A stretch of 64,000 nt of DNA from Marinicella sp964352015 (GTDB lineage: Bacteria > Pseudomonadota > Gammaproteobacteria > Xanthomonadales > Marinicellaceae): NCBI GenBank assembly GCA_964352015.1, contig CAYGPU010000005.1:62001-126000 (forward strand), given 5' to 3'. A program made the position numbers and the translations under genes. The notes under the pieces were generated by a model that had not been told where the DNA came from, ran no database searches, and was given only the letters and a program-made list of their open reading frames with translations. Below are positions 35,207 through 44,217 of the stretch, piece after piece. The first letter of the stretch is position 1. Each line of letters starts with the position of its first letter.

Positions 35207-35659
35207 TCAGTCGGTGAAAAACTCTCTTGAGAATTTAACGTTGATGACTTCTTCACTGCCTTTAGGGGTGGCCTTGATGTCAAAATGAACGTCTTCTTGG
35301 TTGTTTAAGGCAAAAGTTCCCAAATAATATACAGCTTCATTTTCTTCAGTTATTTTTATCAGCTTAACGTCTTTATTTTGATTCAATAAATTTTTCACCA
35401 CAATGGTGATGTCAGCTTCCATGGCTATAGACGGTGACTGGGTTTTATTCAACACAGAAAGACTGACAATACCGCGGTTTTTCGAGCGGGTTATCTGATA
35501 TGTGTTGGCAATTTCCTTAGATAAGAAGGTAGAAGGGAAAGTGTTGTAATGTAATTCAAAATCACCTTGTGTGGTTTTTTGTTCAGCATGAGCCATGCAA
35601 GCCAATGACAGCAAAGCAATCAGTGTCAGGGTGTTAAAGATTGGGCGGGAATGTTTCAT
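35207..35659 (-). CDS. DUF4426 exported protein
   Basis: A 150-residue periplasmic protein with signal peptide ending in LACMAHA. It matches the DUF4426 pattern: FELHYNTFPSTFLSKEIA, QITRSKNRGIVSLSVLNK, and EAVYYLGTFAL, then a final VKFSREFFTD. The start at 35659 has AGGAG 6 nt upstream, a much better context than the longer frame. It heads a two-gene unit with the DUF4139 gene. Function is unknown. Confidence 0.84.
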   Translation of the reverse strand: MKHSRPIFNTLTLIALLSLACMAHAEQKTTQGDFELHYNTFPSTFLSKEIANTYQITRSKNRGIVSLSVLNKTQSPSIAMEADITIVVKNLLNQNKDVKLIKITEENEAVYYLGTFALNNQEDVHFDIKATPKGSEEVINVKFSREFFTD

Positions 35660-35760
35660 GTGGTTCTCCTGTAGCGAAAGAATAGTATTAAAACAATATA
35701 ACATAAAAGCATGCAGTCGTCACAACTATGCAGCCCAGAGGAGGTGGCTTATTTGGACAC

Positions 35761-35792
35761 AAAAAAAGCCAGCAGATTAACTGCCGGCTTTA
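35761..35792 (-). terminator. Rho-independent terminator of sucCD
   Basis: On the minus strand AAAGCCGGCAG and CTGCTGGCTTT pair around TTAAT with one G-T pair, and T residues follow. It lies about 57 bp beyond the sucD stop codon. Confidence 0.85.
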
Positions 35793-35805
35793 TTAAGGCC
35801 TGTAG

Positions 35806-35830
35806 GGTTGTGATCACACTGATCACAACC
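35806..35830. repeat. Perfect 11-bp inverted repeat in the sucD 3' region
   Basis: GGTTGTGATCA and TGATCACAACC flank a 3-bp centre (CAC). It lies between the sucD stop codon and the terminator and has no T-run of its own, so it is not itself a terminator. In RNA it would be a tight hairpin; as DNA it could bind a dimeric protein. Confidence 0.8.
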
Positions 35831-35848
35831 GGACACAATTGACTCAGG

Positions 35849-36718
35849 TCAGAGCATGTCTTTGATACTTTGGCCCAAGAAAGTCGGAGACTTAACTGTT
35901 TTAACACCTGCAGCTTCTAAGGCTTCGTATTTGGCCTGAGCTGTGCCCTTACCACCGGCCACGATGGCGCCAGCATGACCCATGCGTTTACCTTCAGGGG
36001 CGGTTACCCCAGCAATATAAGAAACCACTGGTTTAGTGACATTGGCTTTGATGTATTCGGCAGCTTCTTCTTCAGCAGAACCACCAATTTCACCCACCAT
36101 GATGATGCCATCGGTTTGGTCATCAGCTTGAAATAATTTTAAACAATCGATGAAGTTGGTGCCTTGGATGGGATCACCACCAATACCAATACAGGTAGAT
36201 TGTCCCAATCCCACTGAGGTGGTTTGGTGAACGGCTTCATAAGTCAGTGTGCCTGATCGAGAGACAATACCAATGCGCCCAGGCTGATGAATGGCTGCCG
36301 GCATGATGCCGATTTTGCATTCGCCCGGAGTGATGACACCAGGACAGTTTGGACCAATCATGACCACATCAGGGTTGGCGTCAAGCACTGTTTTGACCCG
36401 CATCATGTCCAAAACTGGTATGCCTTCAGTGATGGTTACAATCAATTTAATCCCTGCATCTACAGCTTCCAATATGGCATCCGCTGCGAATGGTGGTGGC
36501 ACAAAAATAACTGATGCGTTGGCACCTGTTTCATTAACGCCATCAGCTACGGTATTGAAGACCGGGCGGTCTAAATGTTTTTCACCGCCTTTGCCCGGGG
36601 TGACACCACCCACTAAATTGGTGCCGTAATCTATGGCTTGTTCGCTGTGAAAGGTGCCTTGTGATCCGGTGAATCCTTGAACCAATAAGCGGGTGTCTTT
36701 ATTAACTAATACACTCAT
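35849..36718 (-). CDS. sucD: Succinyl-CoA synthetase alpha subunit
   Basis: SucD carries the CoA-binding site and the phospho-histidine of succinyl-CoA synthetase, the substrate-level phosphorylation step of the TCA cycle. The 289-residue product starts MSVLVNKDTRLLVQGFTGSQG, has IGPNCPGVI, and carries the active-site loop MGHAGAIVAGG with His248. It starts 1 bp after the sucC stop codon. Confidence 0.97.
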   Translation of the reverse strand: MSVLVNKDTRLLVQGFTGSQGTFHSEQAIDYGTNLVGGVTPGKGGEKHLDRPVFNTVADGVNETGANASVIFVPPPFAADAILEAVDAGIKLIVTITEGIPVLDMMRVKTVLDANPDVVMIGPNCPGVITPGECKIGIMPAAIHQPGRIGIVSRSGTLTYEAVHQTTSVGLGQSTCIGIGGDPIQGTNFIDCLKLFQADDQTDGIIMVGEIGGSAEEEAAEYIKANVTKPVVSYIAGVTAPEGKRMGHAGAIVAGGKGTAQAKYEALEAAGVKTVKSPTFLGQSIKDML

Positions 36719-36719
36719 A

Positions 36720-37883
36720 TTATGCTCCTACCGCTGCCACTGCTTTATTGGCAGCGTCGTCTAAATTATCAGCTGAAATCACAGCCAAGCCACTTTCATT
36801 TAAAATTCTTTTGCCGGCCTCGACATTGGTGCCTTCCAAGCGAACCACAATGGGCACTTCAACACCCACTTCTTTGATCGCTGAAATGATGCCATTGGCA
36901 ATTAAATCGCATCTCACAATACCACCAAAGATATTTACCAAGATTGATTTAACATTGGGGTCAGACAGAATGATTTTGAATGCAATGGCCACCCGCTCTG
37001 CAGTTGCGCCACCACCCACATCGAGGAAGTTGGCAGGGTCCCCACCTTTGAGTTTAATCACGTCCATGGTGGCCATGGCCAAACCTGCACCGTTGACCAT
37101 GCAAGCAATGTCACCATCCAGTTTGATGTAATTTAATTCATGTTCGTGGGCCTTGGCTTCCGCTGGGTCTTCTTGTGTGATGTCGCGCATTTCAGCAAAC
37201 TCTTTGTGTCTGAAGTGAGCGTTGTCATCGGTGTTGATTTTGGCGTCCAAAGCGACGACATTTTGTTTGTCATCTATGATCAATGGATTGACTTCAATCA
37301 AAGCCAAATCTAAGTCAACATACATCTTATGCATTTGCATCATGATGTGAGTTAACTGTCTGACTTGTTTCGAGTTCATGCCCATGGCAAAACCGGCTTT
37401 GCGGCATGCATAGGGAAACAAGCCTTCAACATTATCAATTTTAACAGTCTGGATTTTTTCTGGGTTGGTGCGAGCAACTTCCTCAATTTCCACACCACCT
37501 TCTGCTGAAGCCACAAATGACAGGCATTGGTTGGCTCGATCCAACAATAAACTCAAATAAATTTCTTGTTCAATATCAGCAGCCTCAGTGATCAAAACTT
37601 CATTCACAGGTAATGCCAAGCCGCCGGTTTGATAAGTTTGAATTTTCATGCCCAGCATATCAGTGGCGTATTGCTTCACTTCATCCAAGGTCTTGGCTAA
37701 TTTAACACCACCTGCCTTACCTCGACCGCCAGCATGGACTTGGGCTTTGACCACCCACATATCACAGCCAAGAGACTTGGCAGCAGCAACTGCTTCTTCT
37801 GGCGTTCTGGCAACCTCACCGTTTGGCACGGGAATATTGTATTTGGCAAAAAGTTCTTTGGCCTGATATTCATGAAAATTCAT
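36720..37883 (-). CDS. sucC: Succinyl-CoA synthetase beta subunit
   Basis: SucC is the ATP-grasp, nucleotide-binding subunit. The 387-residue product begins MNFHEYQAKELFAKYNIP and has AQVHAGGRGKAGGVK, DLALIEVNPL and VNIFGGIVRCD, which are typical of the family. AGGA lies about 8 nt before the ATG. No 2-oxoglutarate dehydrogenase genes lie beside it, although a 2-oxoacid oxidoreductase is encoded elsewhere in this window. Confidence 0.97.
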   Translation of the reverse strand: MNFHEYQAKELFAKYNIPVPNGEVARTPEEAVAAAKSLGCDMWVVKAQVHAGGRGKAGGVKLAKTLDEVKQYATDMLGMKIQTYQTGGLALPVNEVLITEAADIEQEIYLSLLLDRANQCLSFVASAEGGVEIEEVARTNPEKIQTVKIDNVEGLFPYACRKAGFAMGMNSKQVRQLTHIMMQMHKMYVDLDLALIEVNPLIIDDKQNVVALDAKINTDDNAHFRHKEFAEMRDITQEDPAEAKAHEHELNYIKLDGDIACMVNGAGLAMATMDVIKLKGGDPANFLDVGGGATAERVAIAFKIILSDPNVKSILVNIFGGIVRCDLIANGIISAIKEVGVEVPIVVRLEGTNVEAGKRILNESGLAVISADNLDDAANKAVAAVGA

Positions 37884-38350
37884 ATGATTGTATTCCTGTT
37901 TTGATTGTTGTTTTGAAACTCGCGCTGTATTTTAGCTGAAACGAGGTGTGTTTTGTGGGTTTTTGTAACGCAGATTGTAACATCGAATTTAACGCTTATT
38001 TTTAACCTATGAATTTGTTATCTTGACACACCTGATTGAAAAACAAATCACAGACAGTGGGTGGCTTGATTGTGTTGATTTGTGATAACAGTCGCAAATT
38101 AGTGGTGCTTGATAGGGATAATGAATATATCAACCATGTTCATATAAAAGCGCTTATGCACAGTTATCCAGGCTGTTAGGCGGCCGTGAATTCGGATTCT
38201 TTTATATTTGATTTTTGGGTTGATTGTTTAGATAACTCGATTGTTTTGTAAATTCCTTAAAATGATGATGCTAAATAGTTGTAATCAATTGATATTTTCA
38301 GGTAAAGTATTAAGATATGTATAGGAAATCTTAACGGCAGTAGCTATTTT
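37884..38350. other. Divergent sucC-pilB intergenic region
   Basis: This 467-bp AT-rich spacer must hold promoters for sucCD (minus) and for the pil genes (plus). I see no coding frame of note, no tRNA and no strong sigma-70 or sigma-54 consensus pair. Nothing else is recognisable. Confidence 0.6.
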
Positions 38351-40057
38351 ATGAGTGTAACAAGTACAAAAACAATGGTCAGTGGTGCGCTGAGGCGTTT
38401 GGTTCAAAACGGACTGATTGAAATGGAAGCCGCATCTGAGGCCAATGAAACAGCGCGGAAGCAGAAGATTCCTTTGTTTGCATATTTAACTGATAACAAC
38501 TTAGTTAATGCGGCAGATATATGCGAAGCCGCATCCAATGAGTACGGTGTTCCGGTGCTCGATGTCACGGCATTTGATATGACCTTGCTACCCAAAGGGC
38601 TGGTTTCTGAAAGTTTGATCGAAAAACACCAAGTATTGCCACTGTTTCTCAGGGGGAAAAAAGTTTTCATTGGTATTTCAGACCCAACCAACGTTCGAGC
38701 ATTGGAAGAGGTCAGGTTTCACACCAATTTAGCTGTTGAGCCGATATTAATTAAACAGGACAGTTTGCAATCTGCCATTGAAGAGGCCTTGAAAGAAAGT
38801 TCTTCAGTGATGGATGATTTGGGTGATGAAGGCCTAGAAAACTTAGAGTACGATGACGAAGAATATGCTGATAACTCAGATGCGGTTGAAGATTTGGCAG
38901 ATTCGCCTGCAGTTAAGTTGGTTAATAAAGTCCTGTTAGATGCCATAAAAAGGGGTGCTTCAGACATTCACTTTGAGCCATATGAAAAGACCTACAGGGT
39001 CAGGTACAGAATTGATGGCATGCTCAAGACGATGATCAAACCACCAAAGAACATGACGCAAAAAATTGCTTCACGTTTGAAAGTGATGTCTAAATTAGAT
39101 ATTGCTGAAAAGCGGGTCCCTCAAGATGGCCGGGTTAAATTGAACTTATCTAAGAACCATTCAATAGATTTTAGGTTAAGTACTTGTCCGACCTTATTTG
39201 GTGAAAAAATTGTGATGCGTATTTTGGATGCTTCGGCAGCCAAAATGGGTATTGATAAGCTGGGTTACGAGGATGAACAAAAAAAATTATTCATGGATGC
39301 CATAGTTAAACCTTATGGTATGGTGTTGGTAACAGGTCCTACTGGTAGTGGTAAAACCGTTTCGCTGTATACGGCTTTAAACATTCTCAATACCGAAGGG
39401 GTGAATATTTCAACAGCAGAAGATCCAGTTGAAATTCGAGTTGATGGCATCAATCAAGTTCAGCAAAATGCCAAACAAGGCATGACTTTCTCGGCGGCAC
39501 TGCGTTCTTTCTTGCGTCAAGATCCAGATGTGATTATGGTCGGTGAGATTCGAGACTTAGAAACTGCTGAAATAGCAATTAAGGCCGCACAAACTGGTCA
39601 CATGGTACTGTCTACATTACACACCAACAATGCGCCTGAAACTGTTAGTAGGTTGGTAAATATGGGTGTAGCACCTTTTAATATAGTCTCTGCAGTTTCA
39701 CTCATCATTGCGCAAAGACTGGCCAGACGTCTTTGTGATTGCAAAAAACCCACTGAGCTTCCCAAGGAGGCGTTGATAGAGGCAGGTTTTACTGAGGAGG
39801 AATTGGTGGATGCGACCATTTGCGATCCTGTAGGTTGTGGTAAGTGTAATGAAGGATATAAAGGTCGTGTAGGCATTTATGAAGTCATGCCAATGACTAA
39901 CAACATTAAGAAAATTATTTTAGGCGGCGGCAATTCATTAGACATTGCTGAACAGGCTGATAAGGATGGGATATCAAACTTAAGAAAATCAGCATTACTC
40001 AAAGTTAAACATGGCATTACTGGTTTGGTCGAAGCCAACCGGGTCACTGTGGATTAA
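38351..40057 (+). CDS. pilB: Type IV pilus assembly ATPase PilB
   Basis: PilB is the hexameric ATPase that powers pilus extension. The 568-residue product has an N-terminal MshEN-like domain (about residues 1-150) and the Walker A loop GPTGSGKT at 329-336. The Asp box (EDPVEIRVDG), Walker B-like VIMVGEIRDLETAEIA and a C-terminal zinc cluster (CDCKKP and CDPVGCGKC) follow. pilC comes next after 5 bp. pilT and pilU are not in the window. Confidence 0.96.
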   Translation: MSVTSTKTMVSGALRRLVQNGLIEMEAASEANETARKQKIPLFAYLTDNNLVNAADICEAASNEYGVPVLDVTAFDMTLLPKGLVSESLIEKHQVLPLFLRGKKVFIGISDPTNVRALEEVRFHTNLAVEPILIKQDSLQSAIEEALKESSSVMDDLGDEGLENLEYDDEEYADNSDAVEDLADSPAVKLVNKVLLDAIKRGASDIHFEPYEKTYRVRYRIDGMLKTMIKPPKNMTQKIASRLKVMSKLDIAEKRVPQDGRVKLNLSKNHSIDFRLSTCPTLFGEKIVMRILDASAAKMGIDKLGYEDEQKKLFMDAIVKPYGMVLVTGPTGSGKTVSLYTALNILNTEGVNISTAEDPVEIRVDGINQVQQNAKQGMTFSAALRSFLRQDPDVIMVGEIRDLETAEIAIKAAQTGHMVLSTLHTNNAPETVSRLVNMGVAPFNIVSAVSLIIAQRLARRLCDCKKPTELPKEALIEAGFTEEELVDATICDPVGCGKCNEGYKGRVGIYEVMPMTNNIKKIILGGGNSLDIAEQADKDGISNLRKSALLKVKHGITGLVEANRVTVD

Positions 40058-40062
40058 AGATT

Positions 40063-41286
40063 ATGGCAAAAGCACAAAAAATTGAAGAATTACAATCATT
40101 CCAGTGGGTAGGGATTGATAAGATTGGTAAAAAACTCAAAGGCGAGCAACAGGCCAAATCTGTTGTCCTGGCTAAGAATGAGTTGAGAAGACAAGGTATA
40201 CAAGTTAAAAAAATACATAAAAAAAGAAAATCACTGTTTGCCAGTGGTAAAAGTATCAAGGCACAGGATATCTCATTATTCAGTAGACAGTTGGCAACCA
40301 TGATGGAATCTGGTGTACCTATGGTACAAGCTTTTGAAATCATAGAAGGTGGGCAGTCAAACCCCCGTATGGCCAAGTTGCTAAACGCGGTTAAAACCGA
40401 AATCCAGTCAGGGTCTTCGTTGGCTGAATCATTGGGAAGGCACCCCATTTACTTTGATGAGTTGTATTGCAATCTGGTAAATGCGGGTGAAAAAGCCGGT
40501 GTGTTGGATGAGTTATTAGACACCATTGCAACCTACAAAGAAAAGACTGAGGAAATTAAAGGAAAAATTAAAAAAGCCATGTTTTACCCTGCTGCGGTTC
40601 TATTTGTGGCTGTTGGTGTGACTATTTTATTGTTGGTCAAGGTGGTGCCAGAGTTTCAAAACATGTTCACCAGTTTTGGGGCGGATTTGCCCGGATTAAC
40701 CTTGATGGTGGTTGATGCTTCAAATGCCATGCAAAAATATTGGTGGATGATTCTTCTTGCTATTGGTGGCATTATTTGGGGTTTTATATTCTTGAAAAAA
40801 AGGTCGCTCAAATTTGCGCATGCCTTGGATCGATTGTCACTGAAAATACCCATTGTTGGTGGTATATTATTTAATGCGGCAGTTGCGCGTTTTGCTCGAA
40901 CCTTGTCCACTACCTTTGCTGCTGGTGTGCCTTTGGTTGAGGGTTTAGATACGGTTTCAGGTGCTGTTGGAAATGTGGTGTTCAGAGACGCTGTACTGCA
41001 CATTAAAGATGATGTTTCAACTGGGCATCAGTTGCAATTGGCCATGAGTCAAACCAATTTGTTTCCTCATATGGTGGTGCAAATGGCTGCCATTGGTGAG
41101 GAATCTGGTAATTTGGATGCCATGTTGGCTAAAGTGGCAGATTATTATGAGCAAGAAGTTTCAAATGCTGTGGATGCGTTGAGTAGTTTGCTTGAGCCAA
41201 TTATTATGGTTTTGGTTGGTGGTTTGGTTGGTGTTATGGTGGTTGCCATGTATTTGCCGATCTTTAAAATGGCCTCAGTGTTTTAA
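40063..41286 (+). CDS. pilC: Type IV pilus inner-membrane platform protein PilC
   Basis: PilC is the polytopic platform on which PilB acts. The 407-residue protein carries two T2SS-F domains: the first starts ISLFSRQLATMMESGVPM, the second FARTLSTTFAAGVPLVEG. There are three membrane helices, the last near the C-terminus (IIMVLVGGLVGVMVVAMYLPIF). Order and spacing (pilB-pilC-pilD) are standard. Confidence 0.96.
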   Translation: MAKAQKIEELQSFQWVGIDKIGKKLKGEQQAKSVVLAKNELRRQGIQVKKIHKKRKSLFASGKSIKAQDISLFSRQLATMMESGVPMVQAFEIIEGGQSNPRMAKLLNAVKTEIQSGSSLAESLGRHPIYFDELYCNLVNAGEKAGVLDELLDTIATYKEKTEEIKGKIKKAMFYPAAVLFVAVGVTILLLVKVVPEFQNMFTSFGADLPGLTLMVVDASNAMQKYWWMILLAIGGIIWGFIFLKKRSLKFAHALDRLSLKIPIVGGILFNAAVARFARTLSTTFAAGVPLVEGLDTVSGAVGNVVFRDAVLHIKDDVSTGHQLQLAMSQTNLFPHMVVQMAAIGEESGNLDAMLAKVADYYEQEVSNAVDALSSLLEPIIMVLVGGLVGVMVVAMYLPIFKMASVF

Positions 41287-41287
41287 A

Positions 41288-42145
41288 GTGTCTGAAATTA
41301 TAGCTTTACTGGAACAGCATGTGATTTTGTTTTACCTGATTGCTTTTGCAGTTGGGTTGATCGTTGGTAGTTTTCTTAATGTGGTTATTCTTAGGATGCC
41401 GCCATTATTAGAATTTGCTTGGAAAAAGGATTATGCGGATTTTACAGAGTCAACATTCCAAGAAAAAAAACCACCAGGCATTGCTTTAAGTCGATCGCAT
41501 TGTCCCAAGTGTAAAAAACAATTATCTGCCTGGCATAATTTGCCTGTTATCAGTTATATTCTGTTGAAGGGGCGATGTTATTTTTGCCAAGAAAAAATAT
41601 CTGTCAGGTATCCATTAGTTGAGTTATTAACGGCATGTTTGACCTTATTGGTGGCTTATCAATTTGGTTTTGGATTACAGTTTTTGGCTGCCATCCTGTT
41701 GGTTTGGTTGTTAATGGTCATTACTTGGATTGACATTGATACATACTTGATTCCAGATCAGTTGAGTTTGTCACTGTTGTGGCTAGGTTTGTTATTCAGT
41801 TTATTTGAGTTTTCCATACACCCTGAACAAGCCATCCAAGGTGCTTTGATTGGATACTTGAGTTTATGGCTTGTTTTTCATCTTTTTAAGTTAATAACTG
41901 GTAAGGAGGGTATGGGCTATGGCGATTTTAAATTGTTGGCAGCTGGCGGTGCTTGGTTGGGCCCCGAGTTATTGATTGCCGTACTGCTCATTGCATCTAT
42001 CAGTGGACTGGTTATTGCTTTGATGCAAGCGATGGTTAGAAAAGGCAGTAACAAAATTCCATTTGGCCCTTATTTATCTATAGGAATTTTTGTGAGTTAT
42101 GTGTTTGGCACAGAAATCATTAATCTTTTGTTTCCTGGTCTTTAA
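41288..42145 (+). CDS. pilD: Prepilin peptidase/N-methyltransferase PilD
   Basis: PilD cleaves prepilin leader peptides and methylates the new N-terminus. The 285-residue membrane protein has the cytoplasmic zinc cysteines CPKC (72, 75) and CYFC (97, 100). The two catalytic aspartates lie in DIDTYLIPDQ and GYGDFKLLA. I choose the GTG at 41288, just after the pilC stop codon, because an upstream frame start lies inside pilC. Its stop codon overlaps the coaE start by one base. Confidence 0.95.
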   Translation: MSEIIALLEQHVILFYLIAFAVGLIVGSFLNVVILRMPPLLEFAWKKDYADFTESTFQEKKPPGIALSRSHCPKCKKQLSAWHNLPVISYILLKGRCYFCQEKISVRYPLVELLTACLTLLVAYQFGFGLQFLAAILLVWLLMVITWIDIDTYLIPDQLSLSLLWLGLLFSLFEFSIHPEQAIQGALIGYLSLWLVFHLFKLITGKEGMGYGDFKLLAAGGAWLGPELLIAVLLIASISGLVIALMQAMVRKGSNKIPFGPYLSIGIFVSYVFGTEIINLLFPGL

Positions 42146-42756
42146 TGCCTAAGTTTAAAGTGTGTCTAACTGGCGGTATTGCCTCGGGTAAAACTTATGT
42201 GTCGAATCAATTATCAGCATTGGGCGCGTGTGTTATTGACGCTGATGTTCTGGCTCGACAAGTGGTTAAAAGGGGTTCCATAGGCTTGGCCCAATTGGTT
42301 GATGCTTTTGGTGAAGAAGTTTTGAATTCTAACAAAACCTTGAACAGAGGCAAGTTAAAGGAGCTTGTATTTAAACAAAAGGCTCAATTGCAAAAGCTCA
42401 ATTCTATTTTACATCCCCTGATCAGAAGTGCCTTTGCTAAAGCTTCCGAATTGAATCAATCAAAACTTGAAGTGTGGGTTATTCCGCTTTTCAGTAAGCA
42501 AGAGGGGTATGAAAGATTTGATCGTGTATTGGTGGTGGATGTAATAGAAAGCATCCAGTTGAAACGAATCACTGAACGAGATCAAATCAGTGTTGAAATG
42601 GCTAAGACAATCATCGGTTCGCAGCCATCCAGAGCGTTGAGGCTCTCGATGTCAACCGATGTAATTGCCAATAACAAGGGTTTTGATAGGTTAGATAATT
42701 CGATCAGAAAAATATCTGATTTGTACAACCTGATGAAAATTGGTCAAACGGTTTGA
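42145..42756 (+). CDS. coaE: Dephospho-CoA kinase
   Basis: CoaE performs the last step of coenzyme A synthesis. The 203-residue product has the P-loop GGIASGKT (residues 10-17), the DADVLARQVV motif and the LHPLIR segment. It is translationally coupled to pilD (TAATG overlap), the common arrangement in gammaproteobacteria. Confidence 0.96.
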   Translation: MPKFKVCLTGGIASGKTYVSNQLSALGACVIDADVLARQVVKRGSIGLAQLVDAFGEEVLNSNKTLNRGKLKELVFKQKAQLQKLNSILHPLIRSAFAKASELNQSKLEVWVIPLFSKQEGYERFDRVLVVDVIESIQLKRITERDQISVEMAKTIIGSQPSRALRLSMSTDVIANNKGFDRLDNSIRKISDLYNLMKIGQTV

Positions 42757-42787
42757 ATAATTTAGTGCAGATACAAAAGTCTTAAGT

Positions 42788-42793
42788 TATAAT
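42788..42793 (+). promoter_or_regulatory. -10 element of the CAT-anticodon tRNA
   Basis: TATAAT lies 17 bp before the tRNA. The -35 region is weak (no clear TTGACA at 16-18 bp). Transcription would start about 10 nt before the mature 5' end. Confidence 0.5.
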
Positions 42794-42809
42794 TCGCAAC
42801 CTCTTTTGC

Positions 42810-42886
42810 GGGCCTGTAGCTCAGTTGGTTAGAGCAGTGGACTCATAATCCATTGGTCGTAGGTTCGAGTCCTACCAGGCCCACCA
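42810..42886 (+). tRNA. tRNA with CAT anticodon (elongator Met or Ile2)
   Basis: A full cloverleaf of 77 nt with encoded CCA. The acceptor pairs GGGCCTG with CAGGCCC, the D-arm is GCTCAGTTGGTTAGAGC, the anticodon loop CTCATAA gives CAT, and the T-arm has GTAGGTTCGAGTCCTAC. The first acceptor pair is a true G-C, so it is not the initiator. Whether the C34 is made into lysidine (Ile2) cannot be told by eye. Confidence 0.9.
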
Positions 42887-43151
42887 TCCCCAATCCTAAG
42901 AAAATCAGTAGTTGCTGTCTCAGTTCGCGGTATTATTTATATAAATTAATACAATGCGTCAAAAATTATGAGCATAATTTATAAATATGTCTTGATTATT
43001 CAGTACTTTAAAGGTTATTCTTGCAATGTCTTCTTAGAAAAAGTAAAGTATTGCTGTAAATTGTGATTAGCGGCACAGTATTAAGACAGTTTGATGTGTC
43101 TAATGTTCACAAGCCAGAAGTGTAAGTAGTTAACAATTATTAAAGAGAGAG

Positions 43152-44216
43152 ATGGTTTTGCAATTGTTAGGTCGAAATAAAGTTCAGTTAATCGGGGTTG
43201 ATGTCAGTTCATCAGCGGTCAAGATTTTACAGCTCTCGGGTAGTTTGGATAACCTGAAGGTTGAAAGGTATGCGGTTGAACCCTTGTCTGTGAATGCTGT
43301 GGTAGATAACAACATTGCAGAAGTTGATTTGGTTTCAGCAGCCATCAGCAAGGCGATCAATAAAGCAGGAATCAAAGTGAAAGGTGCCGCAACGGCAGTT
43401 TCAGGTTCTGCTGTGATTACTAAAATCATACAAATGCCCAGTGAGTTGGATGAAGATGAGTTAGAGATTCAGCTAGAATTAGATGCCACTCAATACATTC
43501 CTTACCCCATAGATGAAGTCAGCCTTGATTTTTGTGTTCTGGGACCTGTTGAAGGTAATGAAGAAGTCAATAATGTTTTGATTGCCAGCTCGCGCTCTGA
43601 AAATGTGGATGTTTATATCGAGGCATTTGAAGGAGCGGGTCTCCAGTTGAAAGTGGTTGATGTTGAGGCATTTGCCATTGAGCGTTGTTTTAATCTAGTC
43701 AGAAATCACTACGAAATCAATGATGAAGAGGTGGTGGCTTTATTTGATATAGGGTCGAACACCATGACCATGCATGCCATGCATAAAAGAACAGGCATTT
43801 ATAGTCGTGAACAGTCTTTTGGCGGCAAACAATTAACTGAAGAAATCATGCAAAGGTATGGCTTGTCTTATGAAGAAGCAGGTTTGGCGAAGCGTCAGGG
43901 CGGCTTGCCTGAAAGTTATGAGTCTGAAGTATTGCAATCATTCAAAGATACATTGGTTCAACAAGTCAGTAGGGCCTTACAGTTTTTCTTTTCTGCCACA
44001 GAATTTGGCAATGTGGACAGGATACTTTTAGGCGGTGGTTGTGCAGCCATACCTGACATAGATGTTTTGGTTGAAGATCAGGTGGGTGTACCTACTGAAG
44101 TTATCAATCCGGTAAACAATTTCAAAGTCTCCTCGAAAGTCAGTGCTGAAGCGCTCGAGGCAGACGCTCCAGCCATGATGTCAGTGGTTGGATTAGCATT
44201 GAGGAATTTTGATTGA
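43152..44216 (+). CDS. pilM: Type IV pilus assembly protein PilM
   Basis: PilM is the actin-like cytoplasmic protein that binds the N-terminus of PilN. The 354-residue product has the phosphate loop GVDVSSSAVKIL and the second nucleotide motif FDIGSNTMTMHA, as in FtsA/actin folds. It heads pilMNOPQ, whose genes follow with overlaps or tiny gaps. GAGAG precedes the ATG. Confidence 0.95.
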   Translation: MVLQLLGRNKVQLIGVDVSSSAVKILQLSGSLDNLKVERYAVEPLSVNAVVDNNIAEVDLVSAAISKAINKAGIKVKGAATAVSGSAVITKIIQMPSELDEDELEIQLELDATQYIPYPIDEVSLDFCVLGPVEGNEEVNNVLIASSRSENVDVYIEAFEGAGLQLKVVDVEAFAIERCFNLVRNHYEINDEEVVALFDIGSNTMTMHAMHKRTGIYSREQSFGGKQLTEEIMQRYGLSYEEAGLAKRQGGLPESYESEVLQSFKDTLVQQVSRALQFFFSATEFGNVDRILLGGGCAAIPDIDVLVEDQVGVPTEVINPVNNFKVSSKVSAEALEADAPAMMSVVGLALRNFD

Positions 44217-44217
44217 T

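Noticed and set aside
35806..35830. Palindrome after sucD as a CRP site
   Set aside because: The TGTGA and TCACA half-sites are 9 bp apart rather than 6, and the location is downstream of genes.
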